From assembly GCA_041916775.1 (NCBI GenBank), contig JAYRYZ010000020.1, positions 1-64,000 of the forward strand: a stretch of DNA of 64,000 nucleotides. The letters run 5' to 3'. Source of the DNA: UBA2357 sp041916775 (GTDB taxonomy: Bacteria > Pseudomonadota > Gammaproteobacteria > Burkholderiales > Rhodocyclaceae). This document shows positions 16,825 to 25,600 of this stretch, one piece after another (within the stretch, counting starts at the first letter, position 1; each line of letters begins with the position of its first letter). A program made the translations under genes and the position numbers. The notes under the pieces are model-generated. The model did not search any database, was not told where the DNA came from, and worked only from the letters and a program-made list of their open reading frames with translations.

Positions 16825-17724
16825 TCAGTTCCGCCACGCTGGCTCACGGAAGGCTTCGATCAGGTAATCGACGAGTGCGCGCACCTTCACCGACAGGTGC
16901 TTGCGCGACGGATAGACGACGAAGATGCCGAGCTCGGGGCCGCGACAGTCGGGCAGGACCTCGACGAGCTGGCCGTTCTGCAGCGCGTCGGCGATGAGGA
17001 AATCGGGTTGCAGCACCAGCCCCTGGTGGGCGAGGGCGACCTCGCGGCAGATGTCGCCGTTGTTGGTGCGCATGCGCGGGCGAGTGAGCACCTCGCGCGG
17101 GCCTTCAGGGGTATCGAAGTGCCAGGTGTCGCCGTGGGCGGCGTAGCTGTAGCCGATGACCGAATGAGCGGCGAGTGCCTCGACCGAGTCGGGCCGGCCG
17201 CGGCGGCGCAGGTACTCGGGGCTCGCGCAGAGCACGATGCGGGTCGTCGCGAGGCGGCGGAACACCAGGCTGGAATCCTGCAGGCGGCTGATGCGGATCA
17301 CCGCGTCGAAGCCTTCTTCCACCACGTCCACGAGGCGGTCGGCGAGCGAGACGTCGAGATCGACGTCTGGGTAGCGGTCCATGAAGGGCCCCCACAGCGG
17401 TGCGAGGTGCCGGATGCCGAAGGAGAAGGGCGCGTTCACCCGCAGCTTGCCGACCGGGTGGCCGGTGACGGCGCCCACTGCACTGTCGGCCTCGTCGAGA
17501 TCGGCGAGGATCTGCTTGCAGCGCGCAAAGTAGGCCTGGCCGGCCTCGGTGAGCGACAGCCGGCGCGTGGTGCGTTGCAGCAGGCGTGCGCCGAGGCGGG
17601 CCTCGAGCTCGATGACCGAACGCGAAACTGCGGCTTTCGACAAGCGCAGGGTGTCGGCGGCCCCGACGAAGCTGCCCGCTTCGACCACCGCGACGAAGTT
17701 TTCCATTTCCCTGAACCGATCCAT
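16825..17724 (-). CDS. LysR-family transcriptional regulator
   Basis: A 299-residue LTTR. I prefer the ATG at 17722-17724 (MDRFREMENF) over the one at 17739 because it leaves the operator-like repeats outside the gene. Residues 1-60 form the winged HTH (FVAVVEAGSFVGAADTLRLS, KAAVSRSVIELEARLGARLL), and residues ~90-295 the periplasmic-binding-like effector domain. It is divergent from cytochrome b561 and the two YceI genes, which it most likely controls. This LysR/b561/YceI arrangement recurs in beta- and gammaproteobacteria. Confidence 0.9.
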   Translation of the reverse strand: MDRFREMENFVAVVEAGSFVGAADTLRLSKAAVSRSVIELEARLGARLLQRTTRRLSLTEAGQAYFARCKQILADLDEADSAVGAVTGHPVGKLRVNAPFSFGIRHLAPLWGPFMDRYPDVDLDVSLADRLVDVVEEGFDAVIRISRLQDSSLVFRRLATTRIVLCASPEYLRRRGRPDSVEALAAHSVIGYSYAAHGDTWHFDTPEGPREVLTRPRMRTNNGDICREVALAHQGLVLQPDFLIADALQNGQLVEVLPDCRGPELGIFVVYPSRKHLSVKVRALVDYLIEAFREPAWRN

Positions 17725-17734
17725 ACGTTGGATT

Positions 17735-17761
17735 GTCAATTCAGCGTTGACATAAAGTCAA
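17735..17761. promoter_or_regulatory. LysR-type operator between the regulator and cytochrome b561
   Basis: Three alternating half-sites, GTCAA (17735-17739), TTGAC (17747-17751) and GTCAA (17757-17761), give two overlapping inverted repeats. One is the perfect TTGAC-ATAAA-GTCAA. The TTGACA could also serve as a -35 box for the rightward genes. The position in the divergent gap is where a LysR protein would bind. Confidence 0.5.
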
Positions 17762-17886
17762 TCTCAAAGCGATTTATCTTGATCTTCAAGTTCAATAAGC
17801 TACGCATCACTGAATGACAAGACGATCGCTCCCGACACAACGCGGCGCGACAGGCAGCAACTTCCCCGGACAGACAGGAGCTCGGC

Positions 17887-18420
17887 ATGACTCTCCGCTA
17901 CACCCGAACCGCGATCGCGTTGCACTGGCTGGTGGCGCTCGGCCTCTTCGGCCTCCTCGGACTCGGTATCTACATGGCGGACCTGCCCTTGTCGCCGAGC
18001 AAGCTCAAGTACTACTCCTGGCACAAATGGGCGGGTGTGACGGTGTTCCTGCTGGTGATCGTGCGCCTCGCATGGCGCATCGGCCATGCCCCTCCGCCGT
18101 TGCCCTCGCACATGGGCGCGCTGGAACGCATGGTCGCCCACGCGGGCCATCACCTGCTGTACGTGCTGATGATCGTGATTCCGCTCACCGGCTGGCTGAT
18201 GAGCTCCGCCAAGGGCTTCCAGACCGTGTGGTTCGGCGTGTTGCCGCTGCCGGATCTCCTCGCCAAGGACGAGGCGCTGGGCAATCTGCTGCAGGCGACG
18301 CACAAGTATCTGAACTACACGATGTTGGCCGTGGTCATTGGCCACGTCGCCGCCGCGCTCAAGCACCGCTTCATCGACCGCGACGAGGTGCTGCAGCGCA
18401 TGCTGCCGTGGCGGTCGTGA
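17887..18420 (+). CDS. Cytochrome b561
   Basis: A 177-residue di-heme membrane protein with four helices. Candidate heme ligands are His13 (RTAIALHWL), His46 (YSWHKWAG), a histidine in VAHAGHHLLYVL, and one in VVIGHVAAALKHRFI. The C-terminal HRFIDRDEVLQRML tail is the family signature. Bacterial b561 proteins exchange electrons between quinol and superoxide or other small acceptors at the inner membrane. It heads the unit with two YceI genes. Confidence 0.93.
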   Translation: MTLRYTRTAIALHWLVALGLFGLLGLGIYMADLPLSPSKLKYYSWHKWAGVTVFLLVIVRLAWRIGHAPPPLPSHMGALERMVAHAGHHLLYVLMIVIPLTGWLMSSAKGFQTVWFGVLPLPDLLAKDEALGNLLQATHKYLNYTMLAVVIGHVAAALKHRFIDRDEVLQRMLPWRS

Positions 18421-18439
18421 CAGCCGCAAACCCGCGCGC

Positions 18440-18483
18440 AACAACCGCAAGCAAAACAACCACAAGCACAACGACCACAAGCA
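18440..18483 (+). repeat. Three imperfect A/C-rich tandem repeats ahead of yceI
   Basis: Units of 14-15 bases at 18440-18453, 18454-18468 and 18469-18483 share the core ACAACCACAAGCA with small changes. The tract is almost free of T and low in G, so the mRNA here would be unstructured. It sits between cytochrome b561 and the first yceI gene and ends just before the AGAGGA ribosome-binding site. Confidence 0.7.
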
Positions 18484-18493
18484 GAGGACAGAC

Positions 18494-19072
18494 ATGATGA
18501 ACGCAATCACCTCGGGCCGTAGGCTGCTCGCAGCCTCGCTGCTCTCGCTCCTGGCGCTGCCCGCCGCGGCGGCAGGGTACGACCGCATCGACCCCGCCGC
18601 GAGCAAGATCGAGTTCGGCTTCAAGCAGATGGGCGTGAGCCTGGACGGCAAGTTCGGCGCCTTCGATGTCGCGCTGAAGTTCGACCCGGCAAAACCCGAG
18701 GCCGCCAGCGCGCGCCTCGAGCTCAAGCTCGAAACGATAGACACCGGCTCCAGCGAAGGCAACGAGGAGGTCAAGGGCAAGCTCTGGTTCGACACCGCCA
18801 GCCAGCCGCTCGCGGTGTTCGAGTCGAAGTCGCTGAAGAAGGTGGATGACAACACCTTCGAACTCGCCGGCGATCTCACCATCAAGGGTCGCACCAAACC
18901 CATCGTCAGCCGCTTCACCCATGTCACCGAAGGCGCCGGCGCGCGCCTCGCAGGCGGCTTCGAAATCAAGCGTTCGGACTTTGCGGTAGGCGAGGGCGAG
19001 TGGGCCGACTTCGGCATGGTCGCCAACGAGGTGCAGGTCCGCTACACCTTCATGGCCTTGCCTGCGAAGTGA
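18494..19072 (+). CDS. YceI-family periplasmic protein (first copy)
   Basis: A 192-residue protein with a signal peptide (residues ~1-26, ending PAAAA) and a YceI lipocalin-like barrel. Conserved elements are IDPAASKIEFGFKQMG near the mature N terminus, a central GKLWFDTASQPLAVFES, and LTIKGRTKPIVSRF. YceI proteins bind polyisoprenoid/quinone-like lipids in the periplasm, and association with cytochrome b561 suggests a quinone-linked redox role. It shares only the family pattern with the second copy downstream, so the two are diverged paralogues. Confidence 0.9.
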   Translation: MMNAITSGRRLLAASLLSLLALPAAAAGYDRIDPAASKIEFGFKQMGVSLDGKFGAFDVALKFDPAKPEAASARLELKLETIDTGSSEGNEEVKGKLWFDTASQPLAVFESKSLKKVDDNTFELAGDLTIKGRTKPIVSRFTHVTEGAGARLAGGFEIKRSDFAVGEGEWADFGMVANEVQVRYTFMALPAK

Positions 19073-19187
19073 CGCACCCCGGCGGAGATTCCGCAGGCCA
19101 GATACCCGCCCACGGTGCATTCACATGACCGGGGCGTTCGATACCTACTCCGATGCAGTACCCAACCCAAACAGAAGGACATACACC

Positions 19188-19757
19188 ATGAAAATCAAAC
19201 TCGTCACGATCGCCCTTGCCACCCTCGTCTCCGGCGCCGCCTTTGCCGCACCCGAGACCTACGCCATCGACGGCACCCACACCTTCGCGCGCTTCTCTTA
19301 CGACCACCTCGGTTTTTCGAAGCAGCTGTCGCGCTTCAACACCACGACCGGCACCGTGACCTTCGACCGCGCAGCGAAGACCGGCGCGGTGGATGTCACC
19401 ATCGACACCACCTCGGTGGATACCGGCTACGCCACCTTCAACGAGCACATCCAGGGGGCCGATTTCCTCGACACCAAGCAGTTCCCGACCGCCACCTTCA
19501 AATCCACCAAGGTGGTGTTCGAGGGTGACGCGCCGGCCGCGATCGAGGGCAATCTCACGATCAAGGGCGTGACCCAGCCGGTGACGCTGAAGGTGACCTC
19601 CTTCGTCGCCAAGCCGCATCCGATGCTGCAGAAGGACGCGATCGGCGCCAACGCCACCGCCGTCATCAGCCGCACCGCCTTCAATGCCGGCAAGTACGCA
19701 CCGAACGTCGGCGACGAGGTCACCCTGGATATCGCGCTGGAAGCGATCAAGCAGTAA
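19188..19757 (+). CDS. YceI-family periplasmic protein (second copy)
   Basis: A 189-residue protein with a signal peptide (LVTIALATLVSGAAFA) and a complete YceI barrel: YAIDGTHTFARFSYDHLGFS, FNEHIQGADFLDTKQFP, LTIKGVTQPVTL. This is the more canonical copy, close to the E. coli YceI pattern. It starts at ATG 19188 after AGAAGGA. It probably binds an isoprenoid ligand in the periplasm and works with cytochrome b561. Confidence 0.92.
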   Translation: MKIKLVTIALATLVSGAAFAAPETYAIDGTHTFARFSYDHLGFSKQLSRFNTTTGTVTFDRAAKTGAVDVTIDTTSVDTGYATFNEHIQGADFLDTKQFPTATFKSTKVVFEGDAPAAIEGNLTIKGVTQPVTLKVTSFVAKPHPMLQKDAIGANATAVISRTAFNAGKYAPNVGDEVTLDIALEAIKQ

Positions 19758-19770
19758 GCACCGGGCCTGG

Positions 19771-19798
19771 CGAAGGTGCGCGGGGACGCGTACCTTCG
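19771..19798 (+). terminator. Hairpin after the second yceI gene
   Basis: CGAAGGT (19771-19777) and ACCTTCG (19792-19798) pair perfectly, with a GC-rich loop that can pair further. It begins 13 bases past the yceI stop. It has no long T-run, so terminator strength is uncertain. Confidence 0.45.
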
Positions 19799-19840
19799 CG
19801 TGCCGGGTTATCATCCGCTCCCTGCAATCGGGAACGGGGT

Positions 19841-20143
19841 GTGCGCATGCAAGAGGACTTATCCCACGAGGACTGGAAAGCACTCGAAGGTGGTGTGTTC
19901 GCAGTGCGCTTTGGCGATGCGGTGGAGCAGAACTGGACGCTCGAGTCCGTGCTCACCTGGGGTGACGCCGCGCACACCGGGCGCCAGCCCTATACGCTGA
20001 GTTTTTCCGGCCCGCGTTCCCCGTATGCGTCGCAAGGACTCTGCCGGCTGCGTCATGATGTGCTCGGCGTCGTCGATGTGTTCATCGTTCCCAACGGGCC
20101 ATCGCGCGAAGGTGCGATGCGTTACGAAGCCGTATTCAGTTGA
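19841..20143 (+). CDS. DUF6916-like small cytoplasmic protein
   Basis: A 100-residue protein without signal peptide. The C-terminal half (LSFSGPRSPYASQGLCRLRHDVLGVVDVFIVP) parallels the Tat-exported protein at 20150-20560 (EQFSLHLASDHGHALAGDI, YALRHPVSGVMNL): both have a short beta strand, an acidic turn and an RH(D/P)V.GV core. I assign both to DUF6916 from memory. Such proteins are often found beside tail-collar genes. It converges on the tail-collar operon, with only six bases between the stops. Confidence 0.62.
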   Translation: MRMQEDLSHEDWKALEGGVFAVRFGDAVEQNWTLESVLTWGDAAHTGRQPYTLSFSGPRSPYASQGLCRLRHDVLGVVDVFIVPNGPSREGAMRYEAVFS

Positions 20144-20149
20144 TGCGCT

Positions 20150-20560
20150 TCATGCCTGGGCGGAGCGCAGCAGCGCGAAATCCACCCGGTAGGCCGTGCC
20201 CCCAGCCGCAACATCCGGGCTGATCCTCTCCACTCGCAGGTTCATCACGCCCGACACCGGGTGGCGTAGGGCGTAGATGTCACCTGCCAGTGCGTGGCCA
20301 TGGTCGGATGCGAGATGCAGGCTGAACTGTTCGATCATCGGGGCGCTGTTGCGCTGTGGCTCGACCGCGACCAGCGTGAGCTGTCCCAAGGTGCGTCCGC
20401 TGGCCGGATCGGCCACATCGAAGCGCGCGCCGACGAGCGTGGAGAACAACTGGAGGGAGGGGGCCTGCGCGTGCGCGCCTGCGTGCCCGATCAGCCCGGC
20501 GAGCGGGGCGGCCGTGCCAGCACCAGCGCAGGCGAACAGGAAGGAGCGGCGATTCAGCAT
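20150..20560 (-). CDS. Tat-exported DUF6916-like protein
   Basis: A 136-residue protein. The ATG at 20558-20560 gives a twin-arginine signal (MLNRRSFLFACAGAGTAAPLAG, with RRSFL), so it is exported folded. The mature domain (residues ~33-136) is DUF6916-like, with LHLASDHGHALAGDIYALRHP and a final YRVDFALLR strand. It is the last gene of the tail-collar operon and overlaps the GNAT gene by seven bases. A Tat route implies a cofactor or folding partner in the cytoplasm, unusual for a protein this small. Function unknown. Confidence 0.68.
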   Translation of the reverse strand: MLNRRSFLFACAGAGTAAPLAGLIGHAGAHAQAPSLQLFSTLVGARFDVADPASGRTLGQLTLVAVEPQRNSAPMIEQFSLHLASDHGHALAGDIYALRHPVSGVMNLRVERISPDVAAGGTAYRVDFALLRSAQA

Positions 20561-21108
20561 GTTCTGGCCTCCCGGGCCGAATGGGGCGGATTGGGTGGAT
20601 ATGTGCGGGGATCCCGCCATTCGAGCAGACGATACACGCCTGCCTCGCCGATGGTGCGGAATCCGAGCCGTGCATACAACGTTTGCGCCGGATTGAAGAT
20701 CTCCACATGGATGGTCACCCGTCTGCCGGATGTTCGTCCCTCATCGAGTATGTTCAGCAGCAAGCGCGTGCCGATTCCGCGCCCGCGCCAAGCCGGCATG
20801 AACGCGATGTCCATAATGCGGATCTCTTCCCGCCAGCGGGCGACGTAAAGCCGTCCGGCCGGCTCGTCGCCCATCATCACCACGTCGAAGTGGGCGTCGG
20901 TGTAGTGTGCGCGGTAATGCGTATCCTGCGCCCGGAACTGCTGCGCGACGAAGGCCGTGCGTTGCGCTGGCGACCAGTCCGTAAGGTCGAGCTCCGCCGC
21001 GCGCGTGCTCGCGTAGAGCGCAAGCAGGAATGCCGTATCCTCTTCGCGGACTGGCCGCAGACTCAAATGGCTGGCCTCCAAGGCAGCGATGGGACGGTGC
21101 CTGTTCAT
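20554..21108 (-). CDS. GNAT-family N-acetyltransferase in the tail-collar operon
   Basis: A 184-residue GNAT enzyme: LRPVREEDTAFLLALYAST at the N terminus, the acetyl-CoA loop region DIAFMPAWRGRGIGTRLLLNIL (R-x-x-G-I-G form) near residue 105, and the NPAQTLYARLGFRTIGE motif near the C terminus. It overlaps the first tail-collar gene by ATGA and the DUF6916-like gene by seven bases, so it belongs to this operon. It may modify a tail-collar or surface protein; the substrate is unknown. Confidence 0.82.
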   Translation of the reverse strand: MNRHRPIAALEASHLSLRPVREEDTAFLLALYASTRAAELDLTDWSPAQRTAFVAQQFRAQDTHYRAHYTDAHFDVVMMGDEPAGRLYVARWREEIRIMDIAFMPAWRGRGIGTRLLLNILDEGRTSGRRVTIHVEIFNPAQTLYARLGFRTIGEAGVYRLLEWRDPRTYPPNPPHSAREARTC

Positions 21109-21626
21109 GTGCGCGGCGGAAACACGCCTTGCAGGGCAATGCAGAAGTTCAAGGTAAGGTAGGGCTGCATGTTGTTGTGCGGCAGCCCACCGCCGGCATA
21201 CGCAAGCGCGGACGCGCTCATGTTCGTGAGGCTGGTGGCATTGCCGTAAGCGAAGCCGGACTGCGAGCGCGCCAGCGTACGTGTCGCAGTGGGCTGGCGC
21301 AGATCGGCGGGGTCCGAGGAGAAGCTCAGCGAGTGCGCATGCACGGGCATCTCGCTCTCCAGCAGCGAGACCGATTGGCTGCCGCCCGCTTCTCCAAGAT
21401 CGTGCAGTGACAGGCCCGGTCCTTGTCCGTGCTGCATCGGCGCGCGCCCTTGCAGATCGGGTAGTGCGAAAGTGGATTTGCCGTCACCGCCATAGGTCGT
21501 GCCCAGCAGTGAGAACAGCGCGGTGTTTTGCGAGATCGGCAGGATCTGGCCGTTGCAGGACGCCCAGCCGCTTGGCGGGAAGTTGAATGGAAAGATTCGG
21601 ATCTCGGCAACGAATGGGTCTGCCAT
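21105..21626 (-). CDS. Tail-collar domain protein 1 (MdpB-like)
   Basis: A 173-residue protein. The ATG at 21624-21626 aligns its start with the two upstream paralogues (MADPFVAEIRIFPFNF). The phage tail-collar fold is seen as GWASCNGQILPI, LFSLLGTTYGGDGKSTFALPDL, GRAPM and the HxH motif of EMPVHAHSLSF. It ends in MQPYLTLNFCIALQGVFP, a C-terminal strand conserved in all three copies. No signal peptide is visible. Related proteins occur singly or as trios outside phages; their role is not established. Confidence 0.87.
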   Translation of the reverse strand: MADPFVAEIRIFPFNFPPSGWASCNGQILPISQNTALFSLLGTTYGGDGKSTFALPDLQGRAPMQHGQGPGLSLHDLGEAGGSQSVSLLESEMPVHAHSLSFSSDPADLRQPTATRTLARSQSGFAYGNATSLTNMSASALAYAGGGLPHNNMQPYLTLNFCIALQGVFPPRT

Positions 21627-21634
21627 GACGTGCT

Positions 21635-22153
21635 CTAGGTTGGACTGGGGAAAATGCCGAACAGCGAGATGATGAAGCTCACGCACAGGTAAGGCTGAAA
21701 GTTCGTGTGCGGTTGGCTGCCGCCTGCACTCGCGATGCTCTGTACGTTGGCATTGGCATTCGGTGCATCCTCGAGATAGAGGCCCACGCTACCGGACGCA
21801 GCCAGCACATGATTGCCCGGCGATGCTGCGGCCCCCGGCGCGCCGCTCGCCACCACGGGATGGCTGTGCGCCGGGATCTGCTGCACGGTCAGGGTGACTT
21901 CCTCGACCCCACCGGTCTCTGCGAGCACATAGTTGGCGCCGGAAGGGCCGGCACCGCTGTGGATGGGCACCCGTCCGCGCAGGTCCGGAAGCGCAAAGGT
22001 GCTCTGGCCGTCGCCGCCGTAGGTGGTGCCTATCAACTGGAACAGTGTCTCGTTCTCCGAGATCGGCAACAACTGCCCCTCGCAGAACTGCCAGCCGGCC
22101 GGTGCAAAGTTGCCGGCGAACATCCGGATCTCTCCGACATAAGGTTGTGCCAT
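21635..22153 (-). CDS. Tail-collar domain protein 2 (MdpB-like)
   Basis: A 172-residue paralogue of its neighbours: MAQPYVGEIRMFAGNFAPAGW, QFCEGQLLPI, LIGTTYGGDGQSTFALPDL, GRVPIH and HSHPVVASG. It is the most diverged of the three: the collar Asn-Gly is Glu-Gly here, and the C terminus is QPYLCVSFIISLFGIFP rather than the LNFCIALQG form. That suggests a distinct structural position rather than a simple duplicate. Eight bases separate it from collar 1. Confidence 0.87.
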   Translation of the reverse strand: MAQPYVGEIRMFAGNFAPAGWQFCEGQLLPISENETLFQLIGTTYGGDGQSTFALPDLRGRVPIHSGAGPSGANYVLAETGGVEEVTLTVQQIPAHSHPVVASGAPGAAASPGNHVLAASGSVGLYLEDAPNANANVQSIASAGGSQPHTNFQPYLCVSFIISLFGIFPSPT

Positions 22154-22164
22154 GTTGCGCCCGA

Positions 22165-22662
22165 TCAGTTTTGGGAAGGGAAGATACCCTGTAGTGCGAT
22201 GCAGAAGTTCAGCGTAAGAAAGGGCTGCATGTTCTGGTGAGCCTGGCTGCCGCCGACGTTGCCGACCATTGCGGGGTTGAGCGCGACCAGGTCAGTGGCC
22301 TCGCCGTAAACATTGTTGGTTGCGGCGAGCGTGTTTCCCGGAGACAGCGGTGTTTGCCCCGGATCCTCGCTTGCGACCAGGCTGTGGCTGTGCTCCGGCA
22401 TCTCGGAAATGTTCAGGGTGTGGCTGGCGGCACCGGCCGACTCCCCGAGGGTGTGGCCGCCTCCCATGTGGATGGGGGTACGCCCTCGCAGGTTCGGCAG
22501 CGCAAAGTTGGTCTGTCCATTGCCGCCGTAGGTCGTGCCGAGCAGGGAGAACAGGGCTTGGTTCTGGTTGATCGGCAACAACTGCCCGTTGCAAAACGCC
22601 CAGCCTTTCGGGGGGAAGTTGAACGACATGATGCGGATCTCGGAGAGAAAAGGTTCAGCCAT
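22165..22662 (-). CDS. Tail-collar domain protein 3 (MdpB-like)
   Basis: A 165-residue paralogue: MAEPFLSEIRIMSFNFPPKGW, FCNGQLLPINQNQALFSLL, GTTYGGNGQTNFALPNL, GRTPIH and MPEHSHSLVAS. It is the first collar gene of the operon, 33 bases after the cadherin protein gene, and 11 bases before collar 2. Its C terminus (QPFLTLNFCIALQGIFP) matches collar 1 almost exactly. Confidence 0.87.
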   Translation of the reverse strand: MAEPFLSEIRIMSFNFPPKGWAFCNGQLLPINQNQALFSLLGTTYGGNGQTNFALPNLRGRTPIHMGGGHTLGESAGAASHTLNISEMPEHSHSLVASEDPGQTPLSPGNTLAATNNVYGEATDLVALNPAMVGNVGGSQAHQNMQPFLTLNFCIALQGIFPSQN

Positions 22663-22695
22663 GGGCGGAGGTCCGTTCCGTGAAGTGATGTGCCA

Positions 22696-25600
22696 TCAAG
22701 GTGTTACAGGCTGCGGGCACGTTGCCGTGTTGAAGTAACCCGCGCCAGCGTCTCCACTGTTCGCGACGCTGGCAGTCGGCGTGCCGACGTTATTGGCGAT
22801 GACGAAGTCACGCACACCTGCGGTGTCCGTTGCCCCGCCCGCATACCCGGGCAGGAAGACCTTGGTTTGGAAGCGCTGGCGCAAGCGGATGTCCTCTTCG
22901 TTGGCGAAGCTGTTCTTGCCCGAGCCTGTCACGCTGTTGCTGACGAGGTTCAGGCAGACGGTGCCGGTGTCGCTCCCGATCAGGCCGGCGTTCAGATGTA
23001 CGCCATTGGTCGCGAACGCCGCGACGTTCGGCTCGGTGACCGTGTTGCCGCTCAAGGTGGCATTCATCGTGCCCACACCATCGCCACTCGCCAGATAGAC
23101 CCCTGCAACGTTCGAGTACTGTCTGATCGTGTTGTTCTCGAGGCTCACGGTCAGTGTTCCCTGCCCATTGCGGACGATGTTGATGCCGTCGCCGGTGGCA
23201 GAGCCCGAACCGCTGATACCGGCGTCACCGACGAGGTTGTTCGCGATCGTCACGTCCATGGCAGCCGAAGCGGTGGAGTTTGCCGCCTGGTAGAGGCTGA
23301 TCGCGGAGGCGTGTGCGCCCGAGATGTCGTTATTGCTGACCAGTGCGATCACGTCGGCATCGCCGGCGCTGCTGAGGGTGACCCCGGCGCCGGCGTTCCC
23401 GGAAATGCCCGTCAGGATGTTGTTGGCAAATGTGGCGATCATCTGCGTGCTGTTCACCGCGCTGGTGGTCAGCTGGAAGTGGTCACCGCGGTTGTTGTCG
23501 AACACGCAATTGTTCACCTCGATGCGCATGCTCGCCGTGCCATCGCCCGAGAACAGGATGCCGTCGTTGCCGAGCGTGGCGTCGTTGTCCTCGATGCGGC
23601 AGTTGGGGCCGCTCACCGTCATGTTCAGGTTGCCGCTGTTGTTGCTGACGAAGACGTTGTTGGTGGCCGACCCGGAGATGCTCGTGCCGCTCACGCTGAC
23701 TGTGCCATAAAGGCCCTGCAGGTGCAGGCCGTTCTCGTCCGCAGCGTTGCCGTTGTTGCTGATGGCGAGACCGGTGAGCGTCATGCCGGTGAGGTTGGAG
23801 GCGTTCAATCCGTGCTGTCCGCAGCTCTGGAGGTTCATGCGCGCGAGGTTCAGGGCGCGGCTGTCGCTGACGGTGACACAACTTCCGGTCTTGTTGGAGA
23901 TCGTGCCGCCGCTGCCAGCCGTGCTGTTGCCGAGCACGGTAAGTCCAGCGGTGGTGCCGGTGGACTGCAGCACGATCCCCGCATTGGCGCTAGCCGATGT
24001 GCTCGTGATGCTGCGGAAGTTCAGGCCGCCCGTGCCGATGCTGGTGTTTGCGACATTGAGCGCGGTACCCGTCGTGGTCGTCAGGGTGCTGCTTGTGTCG
24101 GTCGCGCTCACCGTGCCGCCGCCGGTTGCGGTGAACGCTGCGTTTGCGCCGGTCGAAAGCGTGATCGGGCCGGAGAAGGCGACCGTCGCACCGGTGTTGC
24201 TGTTCAGGAAAATGCCCTGGCTCGACCCGGTGCCGGAGATCGCGCCCGAGAGACTCACCGTGCCGGAGGTCTTGCTGCTCACCGCGACCACTCGCTGGGC
24301 ATTGTTCGTGATGTCGCCAGCGTAGCTCACGCCTGCCGTCCCGCCGCTGACGTCGAACGACGTGCCGCTGGCGTTGCTGAGTGTGCCCGTGCCGAGAGAA
24401 ACCGTACCGGCCACGTTGTTCAAGCGGACGTTGTTGGTGCCGCCGGAGGAGGAGGTGCTCGAGAGGATCACCGATCCGGTCGTTCCGGAGAGGTTGACCG
24501 CGCCGGCGCCCGTCGCCGAAACACTGGTCTCGGCGATATCCAGGCTGGCCGTGGTGCTGGCACTGAGCCCGGTCACGCTGCTGCTCTGGATCGCCACGCC
24601 ACGCACCACCGTGGTACCGGTGCCGGTGATCGCGACCGGTCCGATGACCGGCGTGATGCCGTCGAGCGTAGGCCGGCTCGCCGTGCCTGTCGGGATCGTA
24701 CCGAGGCCCAGCACGCTGTCGAAGCTGCCCCCCCCAGGCGTGGCCATGCCCTGGCCGATCAGCCGCGCGTTGTTCGGCAGCGTGATGCCGTCGGAGTAGG
24801 TGCCGGAGTAGACGAACACGCGGTCGCCATCACCGTCGGCGGTGGTGTTCGCGCCAGCGAGTGTCTTGAACGGGGCGGTCAGGGTTCCGTTGCCATCGGT
24901 CGTGACACCGCCATCGACGAACCATACGGTAGGTCCTGCGACGGTTACGGTTGCGGTGCCGTCGGCGCACGCCGGCGTGCTGGCATCGTCGCACAGGGTG
25001 AAGTCGAAGCTCACCTCGCCGGTGACCCCGGGTGGCGGGGTGAAGTTGAAGCTGCCGTCGGGGTTGGCGCTGATCAGCGCCCCGGCCGGGGTGCTTGCGC
25101 CCACCGAATCCACCGTGACGGTGTCGTTCTCCGGGTCCGAGCTGCCCACCAGCAGGCCGGAGGCGGGGAGCACGGAAATGCCGAGATTGGTGTGCGCGGC
25201 ATAGCTCGCACCGGCAGCGAGCGGGGCTTCGTTGACGTTGGTAATGGCGATGTCGACGACCGCGGTGTCGGACAGTGCCGGTACGCCGTCGTCGGTGACC
25301 TGCACCGACAGGCTGAAACTGGTGACCGTCTCGTGATCGAGGGCTGCGGCGTTGGCAACGGTGATGGTGCCGTCGCTCGCGATCGCGAAGGTGCCTCCGG
25401 TGTTGCCGGACAGGATGGCAAAGCTGAGAGTCTGGCCGGCATCCGGGTCCGATGCGCTCACCGTGCCGACCACGGTGCTCACCGCGCTGTTCTCGGCGAC
25501 GCTGAAGCTCGCATCGGAGATGGACGGTGCGCCGTTCACTTCCAGCACGTTGACCGTGATACTGCCCGTGGCCGACAGCGGTGGGCTGGCATCGTCACTG

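Noticed and set aside
21105..22662. Prophage or tailocin
   Set aside because: Only tail-collar folds are present. No terminase, capsid, sheath, baseplate, tape measure, holin or integrase gene lies in the region.
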